Origin: Defluviimonas aquaemixtae
Lineage (GTDB): Bacteria > Pseudomonadota > Alphaproteobacteria > Rhodobacterales > Rhodobacteraceae
Length of the DNA stretch: 64,000 nt
Assembly (NCBI RefSeq): GCF_900302475.1
Contig: NZ_OMOQ01000006.1
Location: 1-64,000 of the forward strand
Direction: 5' to 3'
Below are positions 48,121-56,075 of the stretch, piece by piece (the first letter of the stretch is position 1; every line of letters begins with the position of its first letter). The notes beneath the pieces were generated by a model. The model was not told where the DNA came from. It worked only from the letters and a program-made list of their open reading frames with translations, and searched no databases. A program made the translations under genes and the position numbers.

Positions 48121-48933
48121 GTGTCGTACCCTCATGGTGCCGTCGACCGATTCACGACGGATGTGTTTTCATCGCCCGTTCCTCAAGGCAAAATTCAACC
48201 CAAACCCGTTATGCCGGCCGAACCGCGCCGGCCGACCGCCACGCCGATGACTCGGCGCTACGAAATTTCCTACCTCGACGGTGACGGACTGATCGAATCC
48301 GTCACCCGCATCGCCCCCGCGATCCCGAAGTTCGAAGAGGCGTTTTCCGCCCTGGCGCGCGGCACGGTCATTGCAACGACCGACGGCCCCGCCGCGATCG
48401 AGGATGTCGTTCCTGGGATGAAGGTCATAACGGCCGAGGGGCGCAGCGAGACAATCACCTGGATCGGCTCGATGACGCTCTTTCCGCCGCGGGCGATGGC
48501 GGGCATGACGAGCAGCACGCTCACCCGCATCACCGCGGACGCGTTCGGCGTTGGCCGGCCGATGCCCGACCTCGTGCTCGGCCCCTGGGCTCGGCTTCTC
48601 ATGCGGGACGCCCGCTGCCGCCTGGCGAGCGGAATGAATAGTGCCTACGCGCCCGCGCGTAGCTTCACTGACGGCCTCAGCATCATCGAGGTTACGCCGG
48701 TTGCGCCGGTGACGGTCTATCACCTTGTCCTCGAGCACCACGGTTCAATCCGTGCCGCAGGGATCGAGATCGAAAGCTACCATCCCGGTTCGCGCATGGG
48801 GGACGGATTCGACCCGCGGCTGACGCAGGTTTTCCTGTCGCTCTTTCCACACCTGCGGTCGTTCGGAGAGTTCGGTAGCATGAAGCATCCGCGCATGAGC
48901 GCGGCCGATGTCGAGGCGGCGCTGGAGGGTTAG
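48121..48933 (+). CDS. Hint (Hedgehog/intein)-domain protein
   Basis: 270 aa. After a polar N-terminus, APAIPKFEEAFSALARGTVI starts the Hint domain; VVPGMKVITAEGRSETITWIG is the intein-like block with the strand order of the DUF/Hint_2 group common in Rhodobacteraceae, and PVTVYHLVLEHHGSIRAAGI is the block with the conserved His near the C-terminal end. The Cys/Ser normally found at position 1 of a splicing Hint domain is replaced (ARGT), so self-splicing is doubtful. Start: GTG at 48121 with AAAGG upstream; an ATG at 48211 is possible. Often linked to secreted adhesins, not here. Confidence 0.75.
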   Translation: MSYPHGAVDRFTTDVFSSPVPQGKIQPKPVMPAEPRRPTATPMTRRYEISYLDGDGLIESVTRIAPAIPKFEEAFSALARGTVIATTDGPAAIEDVVPGMKVITAEGRSETITWIGSMTLFPPRAMAGMTSSTLTRITADAFGVGRPMPDLVLGPWARLLMRDARCRLASGMNSAYAPARSFTDGLSIIEVTPVAPVTVYHLVLEHHGSIRAAGIEIESYHPGSRMGDGFDPRLTQVFLSLFPHLRSFGEFGSMKHPRMSAADVEAALEG

Positions 48934-48962
48934 GGCGACTCCCTTCCGCCGCCCGACGGGTC

Positions 48963-48989
48963 GGGCGCGGCGTCTCAGGCGCCGCGCCC
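48963..48989. terminator. GC-rich 10-bp hairpin between convergent genes
   Basis: GGGCGCGGCG (48963-48972), 7-base loop, CGCCGCGCCC (48980-48989). Ten perfect pairs; the right arm lies in the last codons of the Lrp-type gene. No T tract. Confidence 0.45.
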
Positions 48990-49475
48990 TATCCGTTCTT
49001 CGAGCACGCTGAACGGCACACCGGGCAGGTCCTTCGCGCAGCGGATCACGAGGCTCGTCTTGACGCTCGCGACGTTGGGCGCCGAGGTCAGTTCCTCGGT
49101 CAGGAAGGTCTGGAACGACGACAGGTCCGGCGCCACGCATTTCAGAATGAAGTCGATCTCGCCGTTCAGCATGTGGCATTCGCGCACGAAGGCCCATTCC
49201 CGGCACCTCTGCTCGAAGGCTGAAAGATCCGCTTCGGCCTGGCTGTGAAGCCCGACCATGGCGAAGACCTGCACCTCAAATCCAAGTTCGCGCGGATTGA
49301 CGTCGGCGTGATAGCCGCGAATGTAACCGGCTTCCTCCAGCGTGCGGACGCGTCTCAGGCAGGGTGGCGCCGAGATCCCCACGCGGCGGGCAAGCTCGAC
49401 ATTCGTCATGCGGCCGTCCTCCTGCAACTCGGCCAGGATCTTCCGGTCGATCTCGTCGAGCTTGCTTGCAGCCAT
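48975..49475 (-). CDS. Lrp/AsnC-family regulator (second copy in window)
   Basis: 166 aa. HTH at the start (LDEIDRKILAELQEDGRMTN, then ARRVGISAPPCLRRVRTLEE) and the RAM domain (GFEVQVFAMVGLHSQAEADL, CHMLNGEIDFILKCVAPD). Closer in style to general Lrp than the hppD-linked protein: ISAPPCLRRVRTLE is the standard Lrp HTH. Possible amino-acid sensing regulator; targets unknown. Divergent from apt across about 170 bases. Confidence 0.93.
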   Translation of the reverse strand: MAASKLDEIDRKILAELQEDGRMTNVELARRVGISAPPCLRRVRTLEEAGYIRGYHADVNPRELGFEVQVFAMVGLHSQAEADLSAFEQRCREWAFVRECHMLNGEIDFILKCVAPDLSSFQTFLTEELTSAPNVASVKTSLVIRCAKDLPGVPFSVLEERIGRGA

Positions 49476-49648
49476 GCGGGTGTTGCTCCTGAAATTTTGC
49501 GGAACTTACCGTCCGTGAAGGCTTCGCGCAACATTGTTTCACGAAAGCGTAATATTTTGTCCACCGCCGTGTTGTCCTTTCATGCAGGCTTCCGGCGGGC
49601 GATGCCGCCATGCTAGCCATGTGCGCGTCAGCGACTTTCGAGGACATG

Positions 49649-50182
49649 ATGCAGAAAGCGGTCAAGGACTACATTCGCACGATCGCGGATTTCCCGCATG
49701 AAGGGATCATGTTCCGCGATGTAACGACGCTTTTTGCCGATGCGCGAGGGTTCCGGATGGCGGTCGACCAACTTCTCCATCCCTTCGCGGGCGAGCGCAT
49801 CGACAAGGTCGTGGGGCTCGAGGCGCGGGGATTCATCCTCGGCGGCGCGATCGCGCACCAGCTCTCAGTGGGTTTCGTGCCGGTGAGGAAGAAGGGCAAG
49901 CTGCCCGGCCGCACGATCAGCCAAGATTATCAGCTCGAATACGGCGAGGCGATCATGGAGGTCCACGACGACGCGCTCGAAGCCGGCGAGCGGGTCCTGA
50001 TCGTCGACGACCTTCTCGCGACCGGCGGCACTTGCGAGGCCGGCATCCGCCTCGTCGAGCGGCTCGGCGGCGAGGTCATCGGTTGCGCCTTCGTCATCGA
50101 CCTGCCGGATCTTGGTGGCCGCGCACGGCTCGACGCGCTCGGCATGCGGGTCCATGCGCTCTGCGCGTTCGAGGGTGGGTGA
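49649..50182 (+). CDS. apt: Adenine phosphoribosyltransferase
   Basis: 177 aa. Salvages adenine to AMP with [21 protein letters not shown] at the start, [17 protein letters not shown], and the PRPP loop [18 protein letters not shown] near residue 120. Two ATGs (49646, 49649) are adjacent; the second is better spaced from GAGGA and is used here. Confidence 0.96.
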   Translation: MQKAVKDYIRTIADFPHEGIMFRDVTTLFADARGFRMAVDQLLHPFAGERIDKVVGLEARGFILGGAIAHQLSVGFVPVRKKGKLPGRTISQDYQLEYGEAIMEVHDDALEAGERVLIVDDLLATGGTCEAGIRLVERLGGEVIGCAFVIDLPDLGGRARLDALGMRVHALCAFEGG

Positions 50183-50259
50183 GCCCGTCGGCTCGGCTCA
50201 CCTTCAAACCGCGGTCAACAGCCGGACGCGCCGATGGCACCCTCCGCGCGGGACTCGGC

Positions 50260-51108
50260 TCATGCCTCGCCGCCCGCCTCACGCGGCGCTGCGCCGATAC
50301 AGTCCTCCGGCGTGACCGACCCGGCGCCCTCGTCCTCGATTGGCTTGCAGCGGCGGAAGAACACGTCATGCAGCGCAGCGTTCCTGCGCTGCGAGGGATC
50401 GACCGAGCGCACGATTCCCATGCGCACGGCCAGGCTGTCGATATCCGGCAGCGGCGCCCTGCGCGCGCCCACCGCCTCCGCTGCCTGCCCGAGGCCCTCG
50501 CATTGGTGGCACATGCCGGTCTTCGAGACGAGCGCACAGAGCCCGCGATAGCGTTCCTTCATCTGCGCCCGGGCCGCCGAAAGCCGGTGGCGCAGCACGG
50601 AATCCGAGGTTCCCAGCACGTTGGCCGCCTCGCGGTTGGACAGCTCCATCACGTCGCGCAGGACCAGCGCGGCCTGTTCGTCGGGCGGAAGCGATCGGCC
50701 GAGGCAAACGAAGCAATAGGCCACGTGCTCCCGCGCGTCGAAGACGAATTCGGGCTCGCGCATCGGCGACATCACCTCGGCCTGAAGCCCTTCGTCGGAG
50801 GCGCATATATTGGCGTAGGCGATCTGCGATTCCCGCCGCCACCGCTTCTGCGCCCGCAGATGGTCGACCGCACTGCGCGTAGCGATGGATACGAGCCATG
50901 TCGAAAAGGCGGCGCGTCCGTCGAACCTGGCGATTCCAGCCCACGCCTTGACCAGTGCTTCCTGGATCACGTCCTCGCTATCCTCAGGGTGGCCGATCAT
51001 GCGCCAGACCACACCCTTCACCTTGGGCAGCGCCTCCGTAACCAGCGCATCGAAGGCGGCCCGGTCACCGGACCGGGCACGCTTGACAAGGGTTCCGGTG
51101 TCGGTCAC
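50260..51108 (-). CDS. ECF-type RNA polymerase sigma factor with C-terminal extension
   Basis: 282 aa. Region 2: HPEDSEDVIQEALVKAWAGI and TWLVSIATRSAVDHLRAQKR. Region 4: ALVLRDVMELSNREAANVLG, then SVLRHRLSAARAQMKERY. About 110 residues extend past region 4, including GMCHQCEGLGQAAEAVG, a CxxC-like His/Cys site, and an acidic tail. The start is a GTG at 51108 with GGAGG eight bases upstream. It follows the GST stop by four bases, so both are made from one mRNA. No anti-sigma gene is adjacent; the extension may replace it. Confidence 0.85.
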   Translation of the reverse strand: MTDTGTLVKRARSGDRAAFDALVTEALPKVKGVVWRMIGHPEDSEDVIQEALVKAWAGIARFDGRAAFSTWLVSIATRSAVDHLRAQKRWRRESQIAYANICASDEGLQAEVMSPMREPEFVFDAREHVAYCFVCLGRSLPPDEQAALVLRDVMELSNREAANVLGTSDSVLRHRLSAARAQMKERYRGLCALVSKTGMCHQCEGLGQAAEAVGARRAPLPDIDSLAVRMGIVRSVDPSQRRNAALHDVFFRRCKPIEDEGAGSVTPEDCIGAAPREAGGEA

Positions 51109-51112
51109 GCCC

Positions 51113-51691
51113 CTATCCTCCGGTCTGGGCGAAGGACGGCCGCCGCGCGATGGCGTCCATCCAAGCCGCCAGGCGCGGACGTCCGTTGCGTATACGCTCC
51201 GCGCCCCATTTGCTTTGATGGTAGGCCAGCATCGGCGCGAAGAACAGATCGGCTGCCGAGAGCGTCTCGCTGGCGACATGGCGTGTTTCGCTCAGGCTGT
51301 ATTCGAGCCAGTCGAAGACCTTGGCCGCCTCGGCGGACTGCGCCGCGTTCGGCTCGTCCTCGGCGTCGATCTTGACGACGGCCCTGTAGGCATAGTCGAT
51401 CGCCGCGGACACTGCGGCCATGATCTGGGCGCGCTCAGCGCCACTATCGCCGAAGAGCCGCGGCGATCCGTTCAAGTGATCGAGGTAGTCGAGGATCGCA
51501 AGCGTCTCGTAGACCGTGGCCGACCCGTTGGTCAGAATCGGCATCTTCCCGAAAGGATGAAGCGCGAGGTGCGCAGGTTCCCCATAGGCCAGCGGGACGA
51601 GGTCATGGTCGATCCCGGACTCTATCGCGCCCATGCGCGCGGTGCGGGTGTAGGTCGACGGCGCGAAACCGTGCAGTGTGATCTTGGACAT
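51113..51691 (-). CDS. Glutathione S-transferase-family protein
   Basis: 192 aa. Thioredoxin-like half (ITLHGFAPSTYTRTARMG, then LHPFGKMPILTNGSATVYET) with Ser/Tyr at the expected glutathione-binding position, and the helical half (AAVSAAIDYAYRAVVKIDAE, then ETLSAADLFFAPMLAY, the N-cap box). AAGGAGCTAGACA precedes the ATG. Cotranscribed with the ECF sigma gene. Possibly part of a thiol or electrophile stress response; inferred. Confidence 0.92.
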   Translation of the reverse strand: MSKITLHGFAPSTYTRTARMGAIESGIDHDLVPLAYGEPAHLALHPFGKMPILTNGSATVYETLAILDYLDHLNGSPRLFGDSGAERAQIMAAVSAAIDYAYRAVVKIDAEDEPNAAQSAEAAKVFDWLEYSLSETRHVASETLSAADLFFAPMLAYHQSKWGAERIRNGRPRLAAWMDAIARRPSFAQTGG

Positions 51692-51792
51692 TGTCTAGCT
51701 CCTTCTGTTTGGTAGGGAGTTAGACGGACTGTGGCGGAGAAACCGCCAAAGCATTGGCAAGTATGAAAACATTTTAGGCCGCCGCTTCTCGC

Positions 51793-53205
51793 TCAGGAGC
51801 GCAGCACCGCCCCCGGATTCATGATGCCCAAGGGGTCGAGCGCGGCCTTGATCGCCCGCATCGCGGACAGTTTCGCGGGGTCTCCGTAACGTTCGAGGTC
51901 GTCGCGCTTCAGGCGGCCGATTCCGTGCTCGGCACTGATCGAGCCGCCGAATTCGTGTGCGAGGTCGTGCACCGCTTGTCGGATCGCGTCCGCCAGATGC
52001 CGGTGGTCGGCCGCGCGCCCGCCTTTCGGCGGGAACACGTTGTAGTGCAGGTTGCCGTCGCCCAGATGGCCGAAGCAGTTGATGCGCAGATCGCCCAGGG
52101 CACCGATCGCCGCCCCGGCACGGTCCACGAAAGCCGCGATCTCAGAAAGCGGCAGCGAGATATCATGCGAGGCGATGGCGCCGATCCTGCGGTTGGCTTC
52201 GGGCAGCGCCTCGCGCAGTTTCCACAGCGCGCGCGCCTGCGCACTGCTCGACGCGATCACGCCGTCGCTCACGAGCCCATCCTCCGCCGCCGCTTCGTAA
52301 AGCTCGGCCAGAACGGTCTCGGGATCGAGCCCGGCAGGCAGGCCAAGCTCGGCGAGCACCATCCAGTCCGGGCGCTTCGCGAAGGGCTGGCGCAGATCGG
52401 GCAGGACCTCGTCGAGGAAGAAGAGACCCTGGCGCGACATCAGCTCGAAACTCGTGACGCCGCCCGCTGTCCGCTCCTGTGCGCGGGCGAGAAGGTTCAG
52501 TGACGCCGACGGGTCGGCGACCGCAAAGGCCGCTGTGCCGATACCGGCGGGCCGCGGATACAGCCTGAGCGTGGCGGCGGTGATGATGCCCAAGGTCCCT
52601 TCGGACCCCACCAGCAAATGCCTCAGATCGTAGCCCGTATTGTCCTTCCTCAGCCGCTTCAGCCCGTGATGGACGGACCCGTCCGGCAGCACCGCCTCCA
52701 CTCCAAGGCAAAGGTCGCGGGCGTTGCCGTAGCGCAGGACCGCCGTTCCCCCGGCATTTGTCGCGAGGTTGCCGCCGATCCGCGCGGTCCCTTCCGACGC
52801 GAGCGACAGCGGAAAGAGCCGTCCCGACTTCTCGGCCGCCGCCTGCGCCTCGGCGAGCGTCATGCCGGCCTCGACGAGCATCACGCTTTCGTCCGGCCAG
52901 ATGCCGCGCAAGGCGCACATCCGCTCCAGCGAGAGGATCAGCGGAGCGGGACCCTCCGGCACGACTTGGCCGAGCACCAGCCCCGTCCCGCCGCCCCAGG
53001 GCACGATCCCGACCCGCGCCTCGGCACAGACCCGGACGATGCGCGCGACCTCGTCGGTCGTTCGGGGCCGCGCGAGAAGCGCCGACGGCGTGACGGCGAG
53101 GTCGCGCGGCTCCTCGAGATAGCGCGGTTCGGCCCTTCCGAGGGTGCCATCGGGCAGGCACTCGGACAGGCGCTTGGCAAGAGCCGCATCGGCAGGGTTC
53201 AGCAT
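51793..53205 (-). CDS. FAD-binding oxidoreductase, GlcD/D-lactate-dehydrogenase type
   Basis: 470 aa. FAD (PCMH-type) domain about 30-215 with VPWGGGTGLVLGQVVPEG, TARIGGNLATNAGGTAVLRY and LLVGSEGTLGIIT; C-terminal oxidase domain with NCFGHLGDGNLHYNVFP and SISAEHGIGRLKR, the conserved His/Asn/Glu residues for 2-hydroxyacid binding. Oxidises a D-2-hydroxy acid (lactate, glycolate or 2-hydroxyglutarate); which one cannot be read. The much longer frame upstream of 53205 belongs to antisense of other genes. No GlcE/GlcF subunits follow. Confidence 0.9.
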   Translation of the reverse strand: MLNPADAALAKRLSECLPDGTLGRAEPRYLEEPRDLAVTPSALLARPRTTDEVARIVRVCAEARVGIVPWGGGTGLVLGQVVPEGPAPLILSLERMCALRGIWPDESVMLVEAGMTLAEAQAAAEKSGRLFPLSLASEGTARIGGNLATNAGGTAVLRYGNARDLCLGVEAVLPDGSVHHGLKRLRKDNTGYDLRHLLVGSEGTLGIITAATLRLYPRPAGIGTAAFAVADPSASLNLLARAQERTAGGVTSFELMSRQGLFFLDEVLPDLRQPFAKRPDWMVLAELGLPAGLDPETVLAELYEAAAEDGLVSDGVIASSSAQARALWKLREALPEANRRIGAIASHDISLPLSEIAAFVDRAGAAIGALGDLRINCFGHLGDGNLHYNVFPPKGGRAADHRHLADAIRQAVHDLAHEFGGSISAEHGIGRLKRDDLERYGDPAKLSAMRAIKAALDPLGIMNPGAVLRS

Positions 53206-53246
53206 GGGTCCGGTGAAGCATGCCTTGGGCGGCGCGGCAAGGCCGT

Positions 53247-54068
53247 TCACTCGAGCGGCCGCGGCGGGAGCACCACGACCGTCGGCTGCGACGGCAGCGT
53301 TCGCAGCGCGATCTCTAGCGAGGTGTCGTCGCGGACATCGATCAGGAACTCGTCCTCCATGCCCGCCAGGAAGAAGGCGAGTCCGGTGGAACTGAACCAG
53401 TGCATCGGCAGCACCACCGACGAACGCAACCGCTTCAGCACTTTGATCATCGTCGGCAGGTCCAGCGTCATGCCGCCGTCGACTGGCGCCATCACCACGT
53501 CGAGCCGGCCAAGGGCCGCATACTGCGCCTCCGTCGGCTCGTGATGCAGGTGGCCGAGATGGCCGATGCAGAGCCCGGCGACCTCGAAGACGAAGATCGA
53601 GTTGCCGTTGGGCTCCACCGTGCCGACGGACCCCCGGATGTCGGTCGGCACGTTGCGGACGAGCATCTCGCCCAGGTCGAGGTAGTGATCGGCCGGTTCG
53701 CCCGTGTAGTCCCAGCCCTGAAGGACATGCGGGATCCGCTCGTCGGGCAGCGACGTCCAGTGCGACGAATGGGCGTGATTCATGGTCACGACGGTCGGCA
53801 CGACGTCGGCCGGGCCGAGGATGCCGGTGTAGTCGGTCGCGACTGTAAGCCCGCCCGGCGTCTCGATGAAATAGGTCGAATGCCCGACATAGGAGAGCCT
53901 GACGGTCTCCTCCGCCAGCGGATCGCCCCACTTCGCTTGCCAGACCATCTCGATCCCGGGCGCCGCGTCGGCGATGGCGATGCAGTGGCTCGGACGACGG
54001 GTCTGGGCCGTGGCCGGCAGCGCGGCCACGGCGGCGACAATTACGAGACAAGACAGACGACGGAGCAT
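53247..54068 (-). CDS. Exported MBL-fold hydrolase-like protein, altered metal site
   Basis: 273 aa. Signal peptide MLRRLSCLVIVAAVAALPATAQ. MBL fold starting VRLSYVGHSTYFIETPGGLT, VATDYTG, then the first metal loop NHAHSSHW, where the usual HxHxDH lacks the Asp, and later CIGHLGHLHHEPT, DVVMAPVDGG, LPMHW. UlaG/RomA-like proteins share the VGHSTYFIE start. The missing Asp suggests a single-metal or inactive site. The start is the ATG at 54068 after a G-rich ribosome binding site. Confidence 0.85.
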   Translation of the reverse strand: MLRRLSCLVIVAAVAALPATAQTRRPSHCIAIADAAPGIEMVWQAKWGDPLAEETVRLSYVGHSTYFIETPGGLTVATDYTGILGPADVVPTVVTMNHAHSSHWTSLPDERIPHVLQGWDYTGEPADHYLDLGEMLVRNVPTDIRGSVGTVEPNGNSIFVFEVAGLCIGHLGHLHHEPTEAQYAALGRLDVVMAPVDGGMTLDLPTMIKVLKRLRSSVVLPMHWFSSTGLAFFLAGMEDEFLIDVRDDTSLEIALRTLPSQPTVVVLPPRPLE

Positions 54069-54231
54069 CGGCACCCCCTGCCCGCGATGATAGCGCGGCG
54101 GCGGCGCAAGTCACCCCCTGCCCGGTCCGAACACGGCTCACGCTTCGGGTATCGCCCGCGCCAGTTCGGCCAGCGCCCCGCAGGCGGCGGGGCAGATCTT
54201 GCGCGGCCGAGCGGCGCCCCAGGCAGCGCGA

Positions 54232-54399
54232 TCAGGCCACGCGCGACCGATTCCGGAGCGCGACGAACCATTTGGCGCGGCGCGTCCTGCGCTCGGGCGG
54301 CGGGTCATCGGGTGCGGGCCGGTAGGCGCGGGCCTCGCCGCCGCCAAGGGCCGCCGGCAACAGAAAGTCGGTCGCGAACGGGGAAATGCGGCGGGTCAT
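54232..54399 (-). CDS. Small hypothetical protein, 55 aa
   Basis: MTRRISPFATDFLLPAALGG, then AYRPAPDDPPPERRTRRAKW and a basic end. AGGAGAATTCCC precedes the ATG at 54399. Divergent from the XRE regulator. No family recognised; the ribosome binding site and the start make it plausible. Confidence 0.45.
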   Translation of the reverse strand: MTRRISPFATDFLLPAALGGGEARAYRPAPDDPPPERRTRRAKWFVALRNRSRVA

Positions 54400-54575
54400 G
54401 GGAATTCTCCTGGTCGTATGAAGCAGATTCAAGCCTGCCCGACCAGCCCGTATCCCTCCACCGACGTGACCCGCACCACCCGGAAACACCCGTAAGTCAC
54501 CCGCAAGCCCCTTGGCAAACCGCACATGCGGAGGCCATTCTGGGGATCGACACCGGCTGCAAAGCTGGGGGTATC

Positions 54576-55472
54576 ATGGCTGAAAGCGCCTCCCTCTTCG
54601 CCCGCAAGCTGCGTGCCTGGCGCGCAGGCGCGGGGATTCACGGGCGCATCACGCAGGAGATGCTGGCCGAACGGCTCGGCGTCAGCGTCGATGCCGTCGG
54701 AAAGTACGAACGCTCCGCCTCCTTCATCCGCGGCGACCTCGAGCACCGGCTCGCCGACGAGCTCGGCTGGAGCCGCGAAGAAATCCTGGCCTGCCGCGAG
54801 GACTGGGACGCCCGGCGCCAAGAACCCCGCAAGGGCGCCTACCGCCTGCTCGACGATACCTTGGTCGGCGAAGTCTACGGCGGGTCGTGGCACCGGGCAG
54901 CGCGTGCCTCAATCGTCCTGGCAAACGAGGAGTTTGGTGTGCTGCCCGAGGAACTTGCGCCCAATGAAAAGGTCTTCCTGCCGATCTACGAGACCTATCG
55001 TGATCACTGGGCGGCGGTGATGCGCGATGGCCGCATGGTCGCGAAATGGGCCTTGCCCTTTCTCGATTTCGAGGACGAGGCGTTGTTCCGGGCCGGCCGC
55101 CTGATCGAGGCGGAACTGTCGGTCGACCGAATCCGCCGCCCCATTCTCCCCGGCACCTATTACGGCTACAGCCCGGCGGTGGTTGTGCGCCCCGGACACG
55201 AGGCGGCCGGGACGCTGCTGCTTTCCTCCTTCGTGCGCTTTCTCGAAGGTCTGGCCAATCGTGAGGTCTTGCTGCACGGCATCGGGACCGTTTCGGTCTC
55301 GCCCGGCGGGGCCCAGATCTGCCGCGATATCGGCATGACCCGGCTCGGCAGCCACTGCCTCGACCCCGACTTCGGGGTCTGGGAACTCCCGGGTGCCGCG
55401 GTCCCGAAGTCCATCTTCGCCCGCCGCAGCACGATACTGCGTCGGTGTTACACCGAGGCGTTTGGAACCTGA
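54576..55472 (+). CDS. XRE-family transcriptional regulator with long C-terminal domain
   Basis: 298 aa. N-terminal HTH about 8-64 (FARKLRAWRAGAGIHGRITQ, then LAERLGVSVDAVGKYERSAS). The remaining ~220 residues form an unnamed domain with LVGEVYGGSWHRAARASIVL, EELAPNEKVFLPIYETYRDH, ILPGTYYGYSPAVVVRPGHE and CYTEAFGT. It may sense a ligand. No partner gene other than the divergent 55-aa one. Start by the ATG at 54576; the long frame before it is antisense to the MBL gene. Confidence 0.8.
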   Translation: MAESASLFARKLRAWRAGAGIHGRITQEMLAERLGVSVDAVGKYERSASFIRGDLEHRLADELGWSREEILACREDWDARRQEPRKGAYRLLDDTLVGEVYGGSWHRAARASIVLANEEFGVLPEELAPNEKVFLPIYETYRDHWAAVMRDGRMVAKWALPFLDFEDEALFRAGRLIEAELSVDRIRRPILPGTYYGYSPAVVVRPGHEAAGTLLLSSFVRFLEGLANREVLLHGIGTVSVSPGGAQICRDIGMTRLGSHCLDPDFGVWELPGAAVPKSIFARRSTILRRCYTEAFGT

Positions 55473-55490
55473 ACTCGCCCGAAGATCGCC

Positions 55491-56075
55491 TCAGCCCGCC
55501 CCGGTCTTGCCGCGCCGGTCGCTGCGAAGGTTCGCGTAAAGCACATGGTTGCGCCAGCGGCCGTTGATCTGGAGATAGCTCTGCGCCACGCCTTCATACT
55601 TGTAGCCGCATTTCTCCAGCAAACCGCGCGAGGCCGCGTTCTCCGGCAAGCAGGCGCTTTCGAGCCGCGACAGATCGAGCGCGCTGAAGCAATGGTGGAT
55701 GACGGCGCGCAGAGCCTCGGCCATGTAGCCCTTCCGGGCGTGCGAGGCGCCGATCCAGTAGCCCACCGTCGCCGCCTGTGCGGGGCCGCGCCGGATGTGG
55801 TCGACCGTCACCGCCCCCAAGAGCGCCTCGTCCGCGCGCCGGACGAGGAAGAGGGGTAGCGCGGTGCCCTGACCGTGGGCGCGCTGCGCCCAGTAGACCC
55901 TATTCGTGAACGACTTGCGCGTCAGATGGTCGGGCGACCACACCGGCTCCCAGGGTTCGAGGAAAATCCGGCTTTCGTCGCGCAGGCCCGCCCAGTCGCG
56001 AAAATCGCCATGCGCCGGAAGGCGCAGAGTCATCCGCTCGGTCTCGATGCTGACCCGGCGGCGGCGCAAGAGCAT
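55491..56075 (-). CDS. rimJ: RimJ-type GNAT N-acetyltransferase
   Basis: 194 aa. IETERMTLRLPAHGDFRDWA, WEPVWSPDHLTRKSFTNRVY and the acetyl-CoA loop IGASHARKGYMAEALRAVIH, then ENAASRGLLEKCGYKYEG, all typical of RimJ, which N-acetylates ribosomal protein S5. The start overlaps the M16 stop (TGATG), so it is the last gene of the thrC-M16-rimJ run. Substrate inferred only by family. Confidence 0.88.
   Translation of the reverse strand: MLLRRRRVSIETERMTLRLPAHGDFRDWAGLRDESRIFLEPWEPVWSPDHLTRKSFTNRVYWAQRAHGQGTALPLFLVRRADEALLGAVTVDHIRRGPAQAATVGYWIGASHARKGYMAEALRAVIHHCFSALDLSRLESACLPENAASRGLLEKCGYKYEGVAQSYLQINGRWRNHVLYANLRSDRRGKTGAG

Noticed and set aside
53208..54141. Upstream extension of the FAD oxidase frame
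   Set aside because: Overlaps the MBL-fold gene in another frame and has no signature; the oxidase begins at 53205.
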